The position numbers and the translations under genes are program-made. Shown here piece by piece: positions 1-5,582 of a stretch of 6,190 nucleotides of DNA. The stretch is from positions 1 to 6,190 of the forward strand of contig JARIAA010000257.1 of the NCBI GenBank assembly GCA_029264635.1. Reading direction: 5' to 3'. Under the pieces are notes generated by a model. That model searched no databases. It worked only from the letters and a program-made list of their open reading frames with translations, and had not been told where the DNA came from. Position 1 is the stretch's first letter, and each line of letters begins with the position of its first letter. Source of the DNA: Psychrobacter sp. (lineage in GTDB: Bacteria > Pseudomonadota > Gammaproteobacteria > Pseudomonadales > Moraxellaceae).

Positions 1-112
1 TGACGACCATAGCACGATGGCACCACCTGATCCCTTCCCGAACTCAGTAGTGAAACATCGTAGCGCCGATGGTAGTGTGGATTCGTCCATGTGAGAGTAG
101 GTCATCGTCAGC
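1..112 (+). rRNA. rrf: 5S ribosomal RNA, lacking about 2-4 nt at the 5' end
   Basis: This is the 5S RNA of the large ribosomal subunit and the last gene of an rRNA operon whose 16S and 23S genes lie to the left of the window. The conserved 5S core is visible: CACCTGATCCCTTCCCGAAC at 22-41, followed by CTCAGTAGTGAAAC, then GCGCCGATGGTAGTGTGG around 63-80 and GAGAGTAGG near 93-101. Helix I closes between TGACGA (1-6) and TCGTCA (105-110); G111 and C112 would pair with two bases just outside the window, so the gene is cut only at its extreme 5' end. The sequence resembles Psychrobacter and Acinetobacter 5S RNA as I recall them. Identification as 5S is near certain; the exact mature ends are inferred. 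Confidence 0.96.
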
Positions 113-123
113 TCCTTATTCCT

Positions 124-163
124 AAAAAGCCCCCCAATTTGAGTGTTGGGGGGCTTTTTTTTT
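124..163 (+). terminator. Intrinsic terminator of the rRNA operon
   Basis: A perfect 14-bp stem pairs 124-137 with 146-159 (A-tract, GCCCCCC, AA), with an 8-nt loop at 138-145. The run of nine T at 155-163 serves as both the stem base and the U-tract. It starts about 12 nt after the 5S 3' end, as expected for the end of an rrn operon. The hairpin is seen directly; its function is inferred with high confidence. Confidence 0.93.
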
Positions 164-199
164 AGCTTTAATTCTCATTCATTACCATGTGACCTACGC

Positions 200-225
200 A
201 GCCAATCCTATTTAAAGGATTGGCT
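200..225. repeat. Perfect 10-bp inverted repeat (hairpin) in the post-rrn spacer
   Basis: AGCCAATCCT (200-209) and AGGATTGGCT (216-225) are exact reverse complements separated by ATTTAA. No T-run follows on either strand, so it does not look like a terminator. A second, weaker nested hairpin follows: GAACC (231-235) with GGTTC (261-265), enclosing AAAATTG (237-243) with CAATTTT (249-255). No gene is visible between 164 and 267. The structures may be leftovers of rrn processing stems or a small repeat element; I cannot tell which. Confidence 0.6.
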
Positions 226-267
226 CTTGCGAACCTAAAATTGACATGCAATTTTTTAACGGTTCTC

Positions 268-302
268 AGGTCATCGTCAGCTCTCTATTCCTAAAAGCCC
301 CC
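268..302 (+). repeat. Second copy of the 5S 3' tail and terminator start
   Basis: AGGTCATCGTCAGCTC at 268-283 repeats 99-114 exactly. The match continues as TATTCCTAAAA-GCCCCC after a two-base difference, aligning 268-302 with 99-135; the first copy has five A where this one has four. Copy one is the 3' strand of 5S helix I plus the start of the terminator. Copy two lacks the rest of a 5S gene, so it is a vestigial or recombined rRNA-operon tail and not a functional RNA gene. Confidence 0.85.
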
Positions 303-329
303 TTTGCATAAGCAGAGGGGGCTTTCTTT
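294..329 (+). terminator. Second intrinsic terminator behind the duplicated 5S tail
   Basis: AAAGCCCCCT (294-303) pairs with AGGGGGCTTT (316-325). The stem can extend inward with a G-T pair to 306/313, leaving a loop at 307-312. The T-tract (323-329) is interrupted by one C. It faces plus-strand transcription leaving the rRNA operon and would act as a backup to the terminator at 124-163. Its left arm is part of the duplicated rrn tail, while its loop and right arm differ from the first terminator. Confidence 0.85.
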
Positions 330-364
330 ATGGGTGAGGTTTTTGGTAATACTTTAGGCATAAA

Positions 365-395
365 AATAGCCAGTATTGACAAAATACTGGCTATT
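365..395 (-). terminator. Intrinsic terminator of the catalase-family gene
   Basis: A perfect 13-bp stem pairs 365-377 with 383-395 around a 5-nt loop. Read on the minus strand, the stem ends in ATTTTTA, a usable U-tract; on the plus strand the following bases are not T-rich. It lies about 40 bp beyond the stop codon of the minus-strand gene at 435-1580. It therefore ends that transcript and separates it from the converging rRNA operon. Confidence 0.85.
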
Positions 396-434
396 ACATT
401 CAAGACTATTTTTTTCTAGTATTGAACTTAATTA

Positions 435-1580
435 CTAGAAATTCTTGTTAAATACTTCTTTTATGCTAATAGGTTCTTTACGTTTGACACCGTTCATTTC
501 ATGGCGAGTATCAGAAGAGGTCTTATAGGCCTGTAGACGTGAGTTTTGAATGACCCCTATAGGGCGGTTCTCTTCCAAACACCTAAAGGTGGTAAAGGTA
601 AGGTCTTCTATCGCTTTAACATTGCCATCTTGTGGTACATCTTGACAAGGCACGGTTAAGGTTGCGACCGTTACGAAAGGTGCATCAGATTCTTTCCACT
701 CCTGAGTCAGCTTTTCAATGGGCTGCTTCTTAAGGTTACGGCATAGCTGTATTTGCACGTTAAACTGATAGTCATGTTCTTGAATCTCTTCGATAATAGC
801 AGGACGAATCGCTTCATCTTCTGTAAACAAATGAATATCAGCGCGCTTGATTTTAGCAGCTGAAGCTTCGGTAGGGGTTACTCTGATTTTTCCCATATAG
901 TCGCCATGACGACAAACCCCTTGCGAAAAATAATCGTATAACCAGGCATTCTTTGGAGGAATAACAGCGAGCTTTCTAAATGCATTCAAGGTTCTAACGC
1001 CTTCTGCGTTAGGAAACTCTTTGCCGTACTTGGTGAGCCAATTGAATACTAGCTTTCCTTTACCAAGCAGACCATCACCTAAATAGCTGTTCAGCTCAAA
1101 ATTTAGTTTAGATAGATAGCCATAATCCGCTAGGTCATTGGTAAAGAAGATAGGACCATTCACCAGGGCATAATCAAAAGTGGTACAATCCTCTTCTCCA
1201 GGGGTTAGCTTTTTGCCTGGTACATCAAATATCTTGATAGCCAAGCCTTGTCCTAAGCCTAGTCTTCTATCGGCATCGACGCCAGCTGCAGCATTAGAGA
1301 AACGAATCACAGCATCGTGAATACCTGGTTTAGCATACAAACCTTGCGCATATTCTTTGGGTAGGTTGTCTATTATCTCAAACTTAGCTTTGAGACCACA
1401 GTAGCTTTTGGCGTGGACGGCGCGAGTATTATGATCAATATCATTAGCTTCTTTGCTTTTTTTGACATACTCACGAATATCAGCAGTGATCATCTCCATC
1501 GTCTTCTTATCTTCTGGACTTAGAATCGTATATTTTTCATCGAATTTGATGTATTTGGGTTTAAATAATTTTTTTAGCAT
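435..1580 (-). CDS. Catalase-family haem protein (short catalase-like, 381 aa)
   Basis: The protein is a compact member of the catalase superfamily, predicted to bind haem and act on peroxide or lipid hydroperoxide. No signal peptide is seen, so it is probably cytoplasmic. Catalase landmarks occur in order: the distal histidine in RAVHAKSY (H56), RFSNAAAG (R93, S95), the distal asparagine in LVNGPIFF (N141), and the proximal haem site R348-L-Q-A-Y352-...-R359. The R-x3-Y-x6-R spacing of this last site matches the tyrosine-ligand motif of true catalases. At 381 aa it is shorter than small-subunit catalases (about 480 aa) and lacks their C-terminal part, like the minicatalase/SrpA-like group. 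Some relatives act as hydroperoxide-converting enzymes and not as classical catalases, so the substrate is open. The ATG start has AGGT at 1589-1592, 8 nt upstream. The gene stands alone, between a terminator and a long spacer. Confidence 0.9.
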   Translation of the reverse strand: MLKKLFKPKYIKFDEKYTILSPEDKKTMEMITADIREYVKKSKEANDIDHNTRAVHAKSYCGLKAKFEIIDNLPKEYAQGLYAKPGIHDAVIRFSNAAAGVDADRRLGLGQGLAIKIFDVPGKKLTPGEEDCTTFDYALVNGPIFFTNDLADYGYLSKLNFELNSYLGDGLLGKGKLVFNWLTKYGKEFPNAEGVRTLNAFRKLAVIPPKNAWLYDYFSQGVCRHGDYMGKIRVTPTEASAAKIKRADIHLFTEDEAIRPAIIEEIQEHDYQFNVQIQLCRNLKKQPIEKLTQEWKESDAPFVTVATLTVPCQDVPQDGNVKAIEDLTFTTFRCLEENRPIGVIQNSRLQAYKTSSDTRHEMNGVKRKEPISIKEVFNKNF

Positions 1581-1865
1581 AATCAGTTACCTATATGTTG
1601 GTGAGTTATAATCTGAAAGCTCAACCATTCTATAAAAGTTCACTGACCAACTCTGATGTTAAGTATTATTAATATGTAAAGAAATATTGTTACATATGCT
1701 GTATTTAATGCAAGTCAGTAAATGATAGGTTATCATTGATAAGGTAGCTTATACCCTTTAAAATAAGTCTTACCATTAATATAGTTTTATGAGTTCTATC
1801 GTAATTTTTTAAATAATTTTAGGTCTAGTCTAATAGGGCATAATAGCATTAACTATAAAAGATAA
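1581..1865. promoter_or_regulatory. Upstream region of the catalase-family gene, with a 7-3-7 inverted repeat at 1721-1737
   Basis: There is no gene in this AT-rich spacer, which must hold the promoter of the minus-strand catalase-family gene. I cannot assign the promoter with confidence: minus-strand candidates such as TATAGA near 1630 lack a good -35 at proper spacing. AATGATA-GGT-TATCATT (1721-1737) is a perfect inverted repeat about 140 bp upstream of the start codon and is followed by GATAAG. Its ATGATA/TATCAT half-sites recall Fur-type iron-regulator boxes, but the match to the 19-bp Fur consensus is poor (about 10 of 19 by eye). An operator role is only a suggestion. Confidence 0.35.
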
Positions 1866-1894
1866 AGCTTGCCAAAAATGAATTCTGGCAAGCT
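1866..1894 (-). terminator. Intrinsic terminator downstream of the DUF1501 gene
   Basis: AGCTTGCCA (1866-1874) and TGGCAAGCT (1886-1894) form a perfect 9-bp stem with an 11-nt loop. On the minus strand it is followed by TTATCTTTTATAG, an imperfect U-tract. It lies about 64 bp beyond the stop codon of the gene at 1958-3304 and probably ends that transcript before the catalase-family gene. The 64-bp gap contains another weak inverted repeat (CTAACA/TGTTAG) next to the stop codon. Confidence 0.75.
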
Positions 1895-1957
1895 CTGTTG
1901 TTATTAAAATTGCTGTTAATAAGATTTTTATACCTAACATTATTTTACAAAAATGTG

Positions 1958-3304
1958 TTAGCTAGACATAAAGCCCAAATCCCAATTATTAAATTTGTGT
2001 AGGTTAGGCGCTACCATGGTTAAGTGATTGTCTGAGACGCCAAACCATTTAGCTAAAGTCTCTGAATACTGATCAATAGATGTCGTAGGTAGCCATATAC
2101 CTTGACCGACATCAGTAGCTGTATTTAAACCGATCTGTGGTGCTTCTCCATAAAAATCTCTACCTTTTACAGCGCCGCCCATAATAATATGATGACTTCC
2201 CCAGCCATGCTCTGATCCGTCACCATGGCTGTTGAAAGTTCGACCGAACTCTGACATAGTGAAGGTGGTCACATTCTGTGCAACCCCTAATTCTTCAGTA
2301 GCTTCATAAAAACTTCCTAATGCGTCGTCAAGCAGACGCATCAACGTACTATGTCGACCAAGTAGGTCGTCATGCGTATCGAATCCTTTAAGTTTTACAA
2401 AGAATATCTGACGTCTGACATTCAGCTTGTCTCGTGCTTTGATAAGTGAGGCTACGGTCTTTAACTGTTGCGCCAACGCATTTTCTGCTGGAAACTCAGT
2501 TGAAATAGTTTCTGCATCTCGTAGTGCAGAGAGCATTATTGATTCATCAGTAGAGCCTGCAACCGCATTACCATCAGATGAATTAACTAAACTACTCAGT
2601 GCTTCTGAAAAGGTCGTATCAGATACTTGTGACCCTTCTTTCATACTTGCAGTACCTCTAATACTATCGGCGGTGGCTTTTAATGGTTTGATATTTTCGC
2701 CTGTCAAAAACACAGTATCATTATCGGTACTAATACAAGAAAATGTCCCATGCAAATTTTGTTTTAAAATAGCATCACCAATTTTTCCGCCCCAACCTTC
2801 TCTAAAAGAATCTGAAGCAGTACTTTGCCAGCTTTGCTTTTGATTAAAATGAGAAAATAAACCCCTAGGTAATGCCACCGACCGATTTTTATACTGATCT
2901 AACGAGGTAGGTTGTACTAAAGATCCTACATTTTGTAAGACTGCCAATTTTTTCAAATGAAATAAGCTATTTAAACGCTTAAGATGAGGATTAAATCCCC
3001 ATTGCAGACCGCCAGCTAGGTTGGTTGCAGGTATTAAAGGTAGTAAAGTAGATTGATCCAAAGCAATATTTTTACGTATTTTACGGTAAATTGCATAGTT
3101 GGATGCATCGATAGGAATCAAAGTGTTGGCTTGGTCATTACCGCCATCTAATAGAACACAGACCAATGCTTTATAATCTGGGGCTGTCGTTGCCGCTTGT
3201 GCTTTGTTCATAGCCGATAAACTCATAGCCATAGGTGCAATAACACCAGCACCCGCTAAATAACTTAAACGCTGTAAAAAAGCTCTTCTCGATAACTCAT
3301 TCAT
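1958..3304 (-). CDS. DUF1501 family protein with Tat signal peptide (448 aa)
   Basis: This is an exported protein of the DUF1501 family, which is related to the alkaline phosphatase/sulfatase fold; its biochemical role is not established. The N-terminus is a textbook twin-arginine signal: S5-R6-R7-A-F-L, a hydrophobic stretch of about residues 13-31, and a likely cleavage after AQA (residue 37). The protein would thus reach the periplasm folded. Family motifs follow in order: LLDGGNDQANT (51-61), the NPHLKRL segment (105-111), SHFNQKQSW (151-159), GFDTHDD (307-313), SEFGRT (351-356) and HGWGSHH (366-372). The D/H residues in the last three are candidates for metal binding. The length is normal for the family. 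DUF1501 genes usually follow a DUF1800 gene; here the gene 74 bp upstream encodes a beta-helix protein instead. GAGAAAG a few bases before the ATG is the likely ribosome binding site. Family assignment is confident; function is unknown. Confidence 0.92.
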   Translation of the reverse strand: MNELSRRAFLQRLSYLAGAGVIAPMAMSLSAMNKAQAATTAPDYKALVCVLLDGGNDQANTLIPIDASNYAIYRKIRKNIALDQSTLLPLIPATNLAGGLQWGFNPHLKRLNSLFHLKKLAVLQNVGSLVQPTSLDQYKNRSVALPRGLFSHFNQKQSWQSTASDSFREGWGGKIGDAILKQNLHGTFSCISTDNDTVFLTGENIKPLKATADSIRGTASMKEGSQVSDTTFSEALSSLVNSSDGNAVAGSTDESIMLSALRDAETISTEFPAENALAQQLKTVASLIKARDKLNVRRQIFFVKLKGFDTHDDLLGRHSTLMRLLDDALGSFYEATEELGVAQNVTTFTMSEFGRTFNSHGDGSEHGWGSHHIIMGGAVKGRDFYGEAPQIGLNTATDVGQGIWLPTTSIDQYSETLAKWFGVSDNHLTMVAPNLHKFNNWDLGFMSS

Positions 3305-3378
3305 GATAACTTTCTCATAATCTTTATTATTTTATTGCGTACTAAAACGCTGACCTTTGAATACTACTAAAGCTACCC

Positions 3379-4845
3379 TCAACTAAAATTACTATTACCT
3401 TCTACATTTGCGACATTGATGTTAGTTGAAGCGTTGATTTCAAAGTTTGTAATTTTATCCCCAACTTCAGTGTTAACATTTTTGACAATACAGTCTTTGC
3501 CGAGGGTAATGAGCCAGCTAAAAGCTTTTATAGTATCTAGTGTAATGTCCTTAAACGTACAGTCTTCAAGTAACTTCTCATACTTTGATGTCATAATGAC
3601 GCGGTTATTATAAGTACCACCTTCAATATTGATACCTCTAAATACTTTTTGTTGAGATTTTGATGCCAGGCTAATAGAAGGGGCACCTCCCTTATGATTG
3701 CCTTCTTTAATCATCAGGCAGTTACGAAGAGTAATATCAAGGTAATTGCGATTATTACGATTGTTGTCTTGTATAATGATCTCTCGACCATCATACGAGT
3801 CACTAGCAGTAATAAACTCAATGTCTTCATAAAGCACATTGCCCCATTGAAGAGAAGTGCTAGGGGGTTCAATATCAGCAAGGTATAAGCCACCATAGGT
3901 CGGTTCAGGATCATTGCTTCTAGGATTTGTAGAATAGACATACACATCTTTCTTAAATCGAACGACCCCATTCTTAAGGGTAATACCGAAGCCTGACGCG
4001 ATAGTTAAACAGTTTCTGTTAGAGGGACCTAGTTTAAAATCACTCGCTTCAAAGTTCATTTGAGCGTCGCCGCGTATATATAAGCTATCGTATATAGCAC
4101 CTTCTGACGTAAAGTTACTGAACTTACAATCCTTGCCCCATATCCACATACAATAAATAGAGGTGACCAATGGACTATTAGCGTCAGCATGCTTTATAGT
4201 CTGACCTCTGAAATGAACGCCTGTCGCTTGAAAGCCATTACCTTCTTCACGGACTTCCAGTACTGCTGATCTAGATTTTGCATAAAAATAGGTCTCACCC
4301 GTACCGAACAGTCGAATATTTGGCGCTCTAGGTTTTAGCGCTACTTCATACCTACCATCTGGGAATATAATGTTGGCACCTCCGCGCCGCGCCGCATCCT
4401 CAAGCGCTTCTTCGGGCGTATTATAGTTATTCTTATAATAGAGGGTATCTTGATCAGGGTCAGGGTATACGCCCTCAACATCTTGATAAGGCAGTACTTC
4501 ACCACCTTTTACAAACATACGGTTGTGTTTGTAGGCACGGCCTCCATTCATATTAAGGCGTGCATAGTAAACATCTCTGGGGATCGTAATGGTCATACTA
4601 TCCAAATATCTATCTATTGCAGATACTCGTCTGACAAATCTTCTGTTGCTATCGTAATAGGCAATACTATTAAAGGTATCAAGACCTCTGCGTTGTTCGC
4701 TAGAGATAGTATATCTAGCGTTTGGCTCTACTTTGATGAAGTCAGATATATCATAATTAGCGGCAATCATAATTCTGCCATCGTTCTTAATCACCCTAGC
4801 TTCTGTAACCGTATCTAAATTTAACAAATTCTGACCACTACTCAT
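3379..4845 (-). CDS. Right-handed beta-helix, tailspike/pectate-lyase-like protein (488 aa)
   Basis: I recognise the fold type but not a named family. Residues 1-122 look like the N-terminal carbohydrate-binding-like module of phage tail fibre and receptor proteins: NLLNLDTVTEARVI, then SDFIKVEPNARYTIS (34-48), AYYDSNRRFV (62-71), and KGGEVLPYQ at its end. From about residue 143, TPEEALEDAARRGGANIIFP followed by GRYEV and LFGTGET (179-185) is the typical entry to a pectate-lyase-like parallel beta-helix. The remaining 300 residues show short repeated strands (for example DCKFSNFT, DIEFITAS, NCLMIKEG, DCTFKDIT, DCIVKNVN) consistent with helix rungs. Such proteins bind or cleave polysaccharide. 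No signal peptide, membrane segment or anchor is visible, which is odd for a secreted lyase but usual for phage tailspikes. No other phage gene is present. The ATG at 4845 is chosen because GGAG lies 5 nt before it; a GTG at 4851 overlaps that site. It is possibly co-transcribed with the DUF1501 gene. Enzyme activity is not shown. Confidence 0.82.
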   Translation of the reverse strand: MSSGQNLLNLDTVTEARVIKNDGRIMIAANYDISDFIKVEPNARYTISSEQRRGLDTFNSIAYYDSNRRFVRRVSAIDRYLDSMTITIPRDVYYARLNMNGGRAYKHNRMFVKGGEVLPYQDVEGVYPDPDQDTLYYKNNYNTPEEALEDAARRGGANIIFPDGRYEVALKPRAPNIRLFGTGETYFYAKSRSAVLEVREEGNGFQATGVHFRGQTIKHADANSPLVTSIYCMWIWGKDCKFSNFTSEGAIYDSLYIRGDAQMNFEASDFKLGPSNRNCLTIASGFGITLKNGVVRFKKDVYVYSTNPRSNDPEPTYGGLYLADIEPPSTSLQWGNVLYEDIEFITASDSYDGREIIIQDNNRNNRNYLDITLRNCLMIKEGNHKGGAPSISLASKSQQKVFRGINIEGGTYNNRVIMTSKYEKLLEDCTFKDITLDTIKAFSWLITLGKDCIVKNVNTEVGDKITNFEINASTNINVANVEGNSNFS

Positions 4846-4850
4846 AAACA

Positions 4851-4854
4851 CTCC
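4851..4854 (-). promoter_or_regulatory. Ribosome binding site deciding the beta-helix gene start
   Basis: On the minus strand GGAG (4854-4851) is followed by the 5-nt spacer TGTTT and then ATG (4845-4843). The longer reading with GTG at 4851-4849 would start inside this site and has no better site of its own, so the ATG start (protein beginning MSSGQ) is preferred. Confidence 0.75.
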
Positions 4855-4891
4855 ATTTACTAAGATAATTTCGTTTTACACAAATCCATTT

Positions 4892-4919
4892 TATGTATGC
4901 TAAGAAAGTAATATTTCAA
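4892..4919 (-). promoter_or_regulatory. Possible promoter for the beta-helix gene
   Basis: On the minus strand TTGAAA (4919-4914) and TACATA (4897-4892) are separated by 16 nt and lie about 47 bp before the start codon. The -35 is fair and the -10 is weak (3 of 6 consensus bases). AT-rich DNA produces such matches by chance, so this is only a candidate. Confidence 0.25.
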
Positions 4920-4977
4920 TTTAACTTAAACAATGCGGTTGTGAGTATAGTTCAGCTTTCTTACTCTACAACCCATG

Positions 4978-4993
4978 ACAATTGCAAAATTGT
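4978..4993. promoter_or_regulatory. Palindrome resembling an OhrR/MarR-type operator
   Basis: ACAATT-GCAA-AATTGT is a perfect 6-4-6 inverted repeat, and the base after it makes the right half AATTGTA. A second overlapping repeat, ATTGC (4981-4985) with GCAAT (4995-4999), adds to the symmetry. The TACAATT/AATTGTA half-sites are those known for OhrR, the organic-hydroperoxide repressor that controls Ohr/OsmC-family genes. The downstream gene here belongs to that family, and the palindrome overlaps the -35 box of the best candidate promoter. The symmetry is seen directly; the regulator is inferred, and no ohrR gene lies in the window. Confidence 0.45.
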
Positions 4994-5010
4994 AGCAATC
5001 AAGTTCTAAT
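4982..5010 (+). promoter_or_regulatory. Candidate promoter of the OsmC gene
   Basis: TTGCAA (4982-4987) and TCTAAT (5005-5010) are separated by exactly 17 nt, matching 4 of 6 and 5 of 6 consensus bases. This would give a 5' leader of about 115 nt. A second possible -10, TATAAT at 5026-5031, is perfect but has no good -35; it lies in the palindrome GTATAA-TTT-TTATAC (5025-5039). Either could be used. No riboswitch-like structure is obvious in the leader. Confidence 0.4.
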
Positions 5011-5131
5011 AATTACGTTAATTTGTATAATTTTTATACTAATGTAAAATAGCGTGATGAAATTAGTGCATATTAGCGCTACTATTTAGCAGGCATAACT
5101 ATTAAAACAAACAATTTTTACTGAGAAACCT

Positions 5132-5539
5132 ATGATAACTTCAAGCGTAACTTATCAAAGTAACCTGCGTACTACTGCGATTCATTTACAATCGAATAAC
5201 GAAATTATGACTGACGCACCGACCGACAATCAGGGTAAAGGTGAGGCATTTTCACCGACTGATTTGCTCGCGACCAGCCTGGCCAGTTGTATGCTAACTA
5301 TTATTGGTATTAAAGCTCGTGATATGAATATTGATGTGGCAGGTACTGTAGCCGAGGTAACTAAAATAATGGCAGCTGAGCCAAGACGCGTTAGTGAAGT
5401 GCATGTCGCTATTACTTTTGCTCAAGAATTAGATGATAAAACGCAAAAGATATTTTATAATACAGCGCTCACTTGTCCGGTTGCCAAAAGTATTCACCCT
5501 GATATTATTCAAAAAGTAACAATTAATTCCAAAAAATGA
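5132..5539 (+). CDS. OsmC/Ohr family protein, peroxiredoxin-like (135 aa)
   Basis: The OsmC/Ohr family comprises cytoplasmic dimeric thiol peroxidases that reduce organic hydroperoxides using two cysteines. The expected catalytic set is visible: an early arginine (R13), the loop GKGEAFSPTDLLATSLASC with E38 and the peroxidatic-type C53, and TALTCPVAKS with the second cysteine, C115. The length is normal for the family (about 135-145 aa). The sequence is closer in style to the YhfA-like OsmC branch than to classical Ohr, so the substrate may differ. The ATG at 5132 has only a weak GAGAAA ribosome binding site, ending 4 nt before it; no better start is nearby. The flavodoxin-like gene follows after 43 bp with no terminator, so the two are probably one operon. 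A 20-bp tandem duplication covers the stop codon region. Confidence 0.92.
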   Translation: MITSSVTYQSNLRTTAIHLQSNNEIMTDAPTDNQGKGEAFSPTDLLATSLASCMLTIIGIKARDMNIDVAGTVAEVTKIMAAEPRRVSEVHVAITFAQELDDKTQKIFYNTALTCPVAKSIHPDIIQKVTINSKK

Positions 5540-5563
5540 CTACTAATTCCAAAAACTAGTGAC
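5524..5563 (+). repeat. Two-copy 20-bp tandem repeat across the OsmC stop codon
   Basis: TAATTCCAAAAA occurs at 5524-5535 and again at 5544-5555, exactly 20 bp later. Each copy is followed shortly by TGAC (5537-5540 and 5560-5563, the second displaced by 3 nt). The first copy holds the last codons (Asn-Ser-Lys-Lys) and the TGA of the OsmC gene. The second lies just downstream and, in another frame, would read Asn-Ser-Lys-Asn-stop. It is probably a small slippage duplication. Confidence 0.7.
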
Positions 5564-5572
5564 CTCTATAAT

Positions 5573-5577
5573 GGTGA
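5573..5577 (+). promoter_or_regulatory. Ribosome binding site deciding the flavodoxin-like gene start
   Basis: GGTGA matches the 3' part of the consensus ribosome binding site and sits 5 nt before the ATG at 5583. Upstream in-frame starts (GTG at 5559, ATG at 5571) have no comparable site, and the ATG at 5571 directly overlaps it. Confidence 0.6.
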
Positions 5578-5582
5578 TTAAT

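Noticed and set aside
241..269. TTGACA at 241-246 as a promoter -35 box
   Set aside because: The hexamer is perfect, but no -10-like sequence stands 16-18 nt downstream and no plus-strand gene follows.
414..440. 8-bp inverted repeat TTCTAGTA/TACTAGAA at the catalase-family stop codon
   Set aside because: It is AT-rich, short, and followed by A and not T on the minus strand. The hairpin at 365-395 is a far better terminator.
2427..2843. A 138-codon open frame on the plus strand
   Set aside because: It is antisense to the DUF1501 gene, shows no family motif or ribosome binding site, and lies wholly inside a well-supported coding region.
3714..3971. An 85-codon minus-strand frame with a hydrophobic, membrane-like end
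   Set aside because: It overlaps the beta-helix gene in another frame. The hydrophobic look comes from reading the beta-strand codons out of frame; there is no independent evidence for it.
4450..4818. A 122-codon plus-strand frame
   Set aside because: It is antisense to the N-terminal part of the beta-helix gene, with no recognisable protein character.
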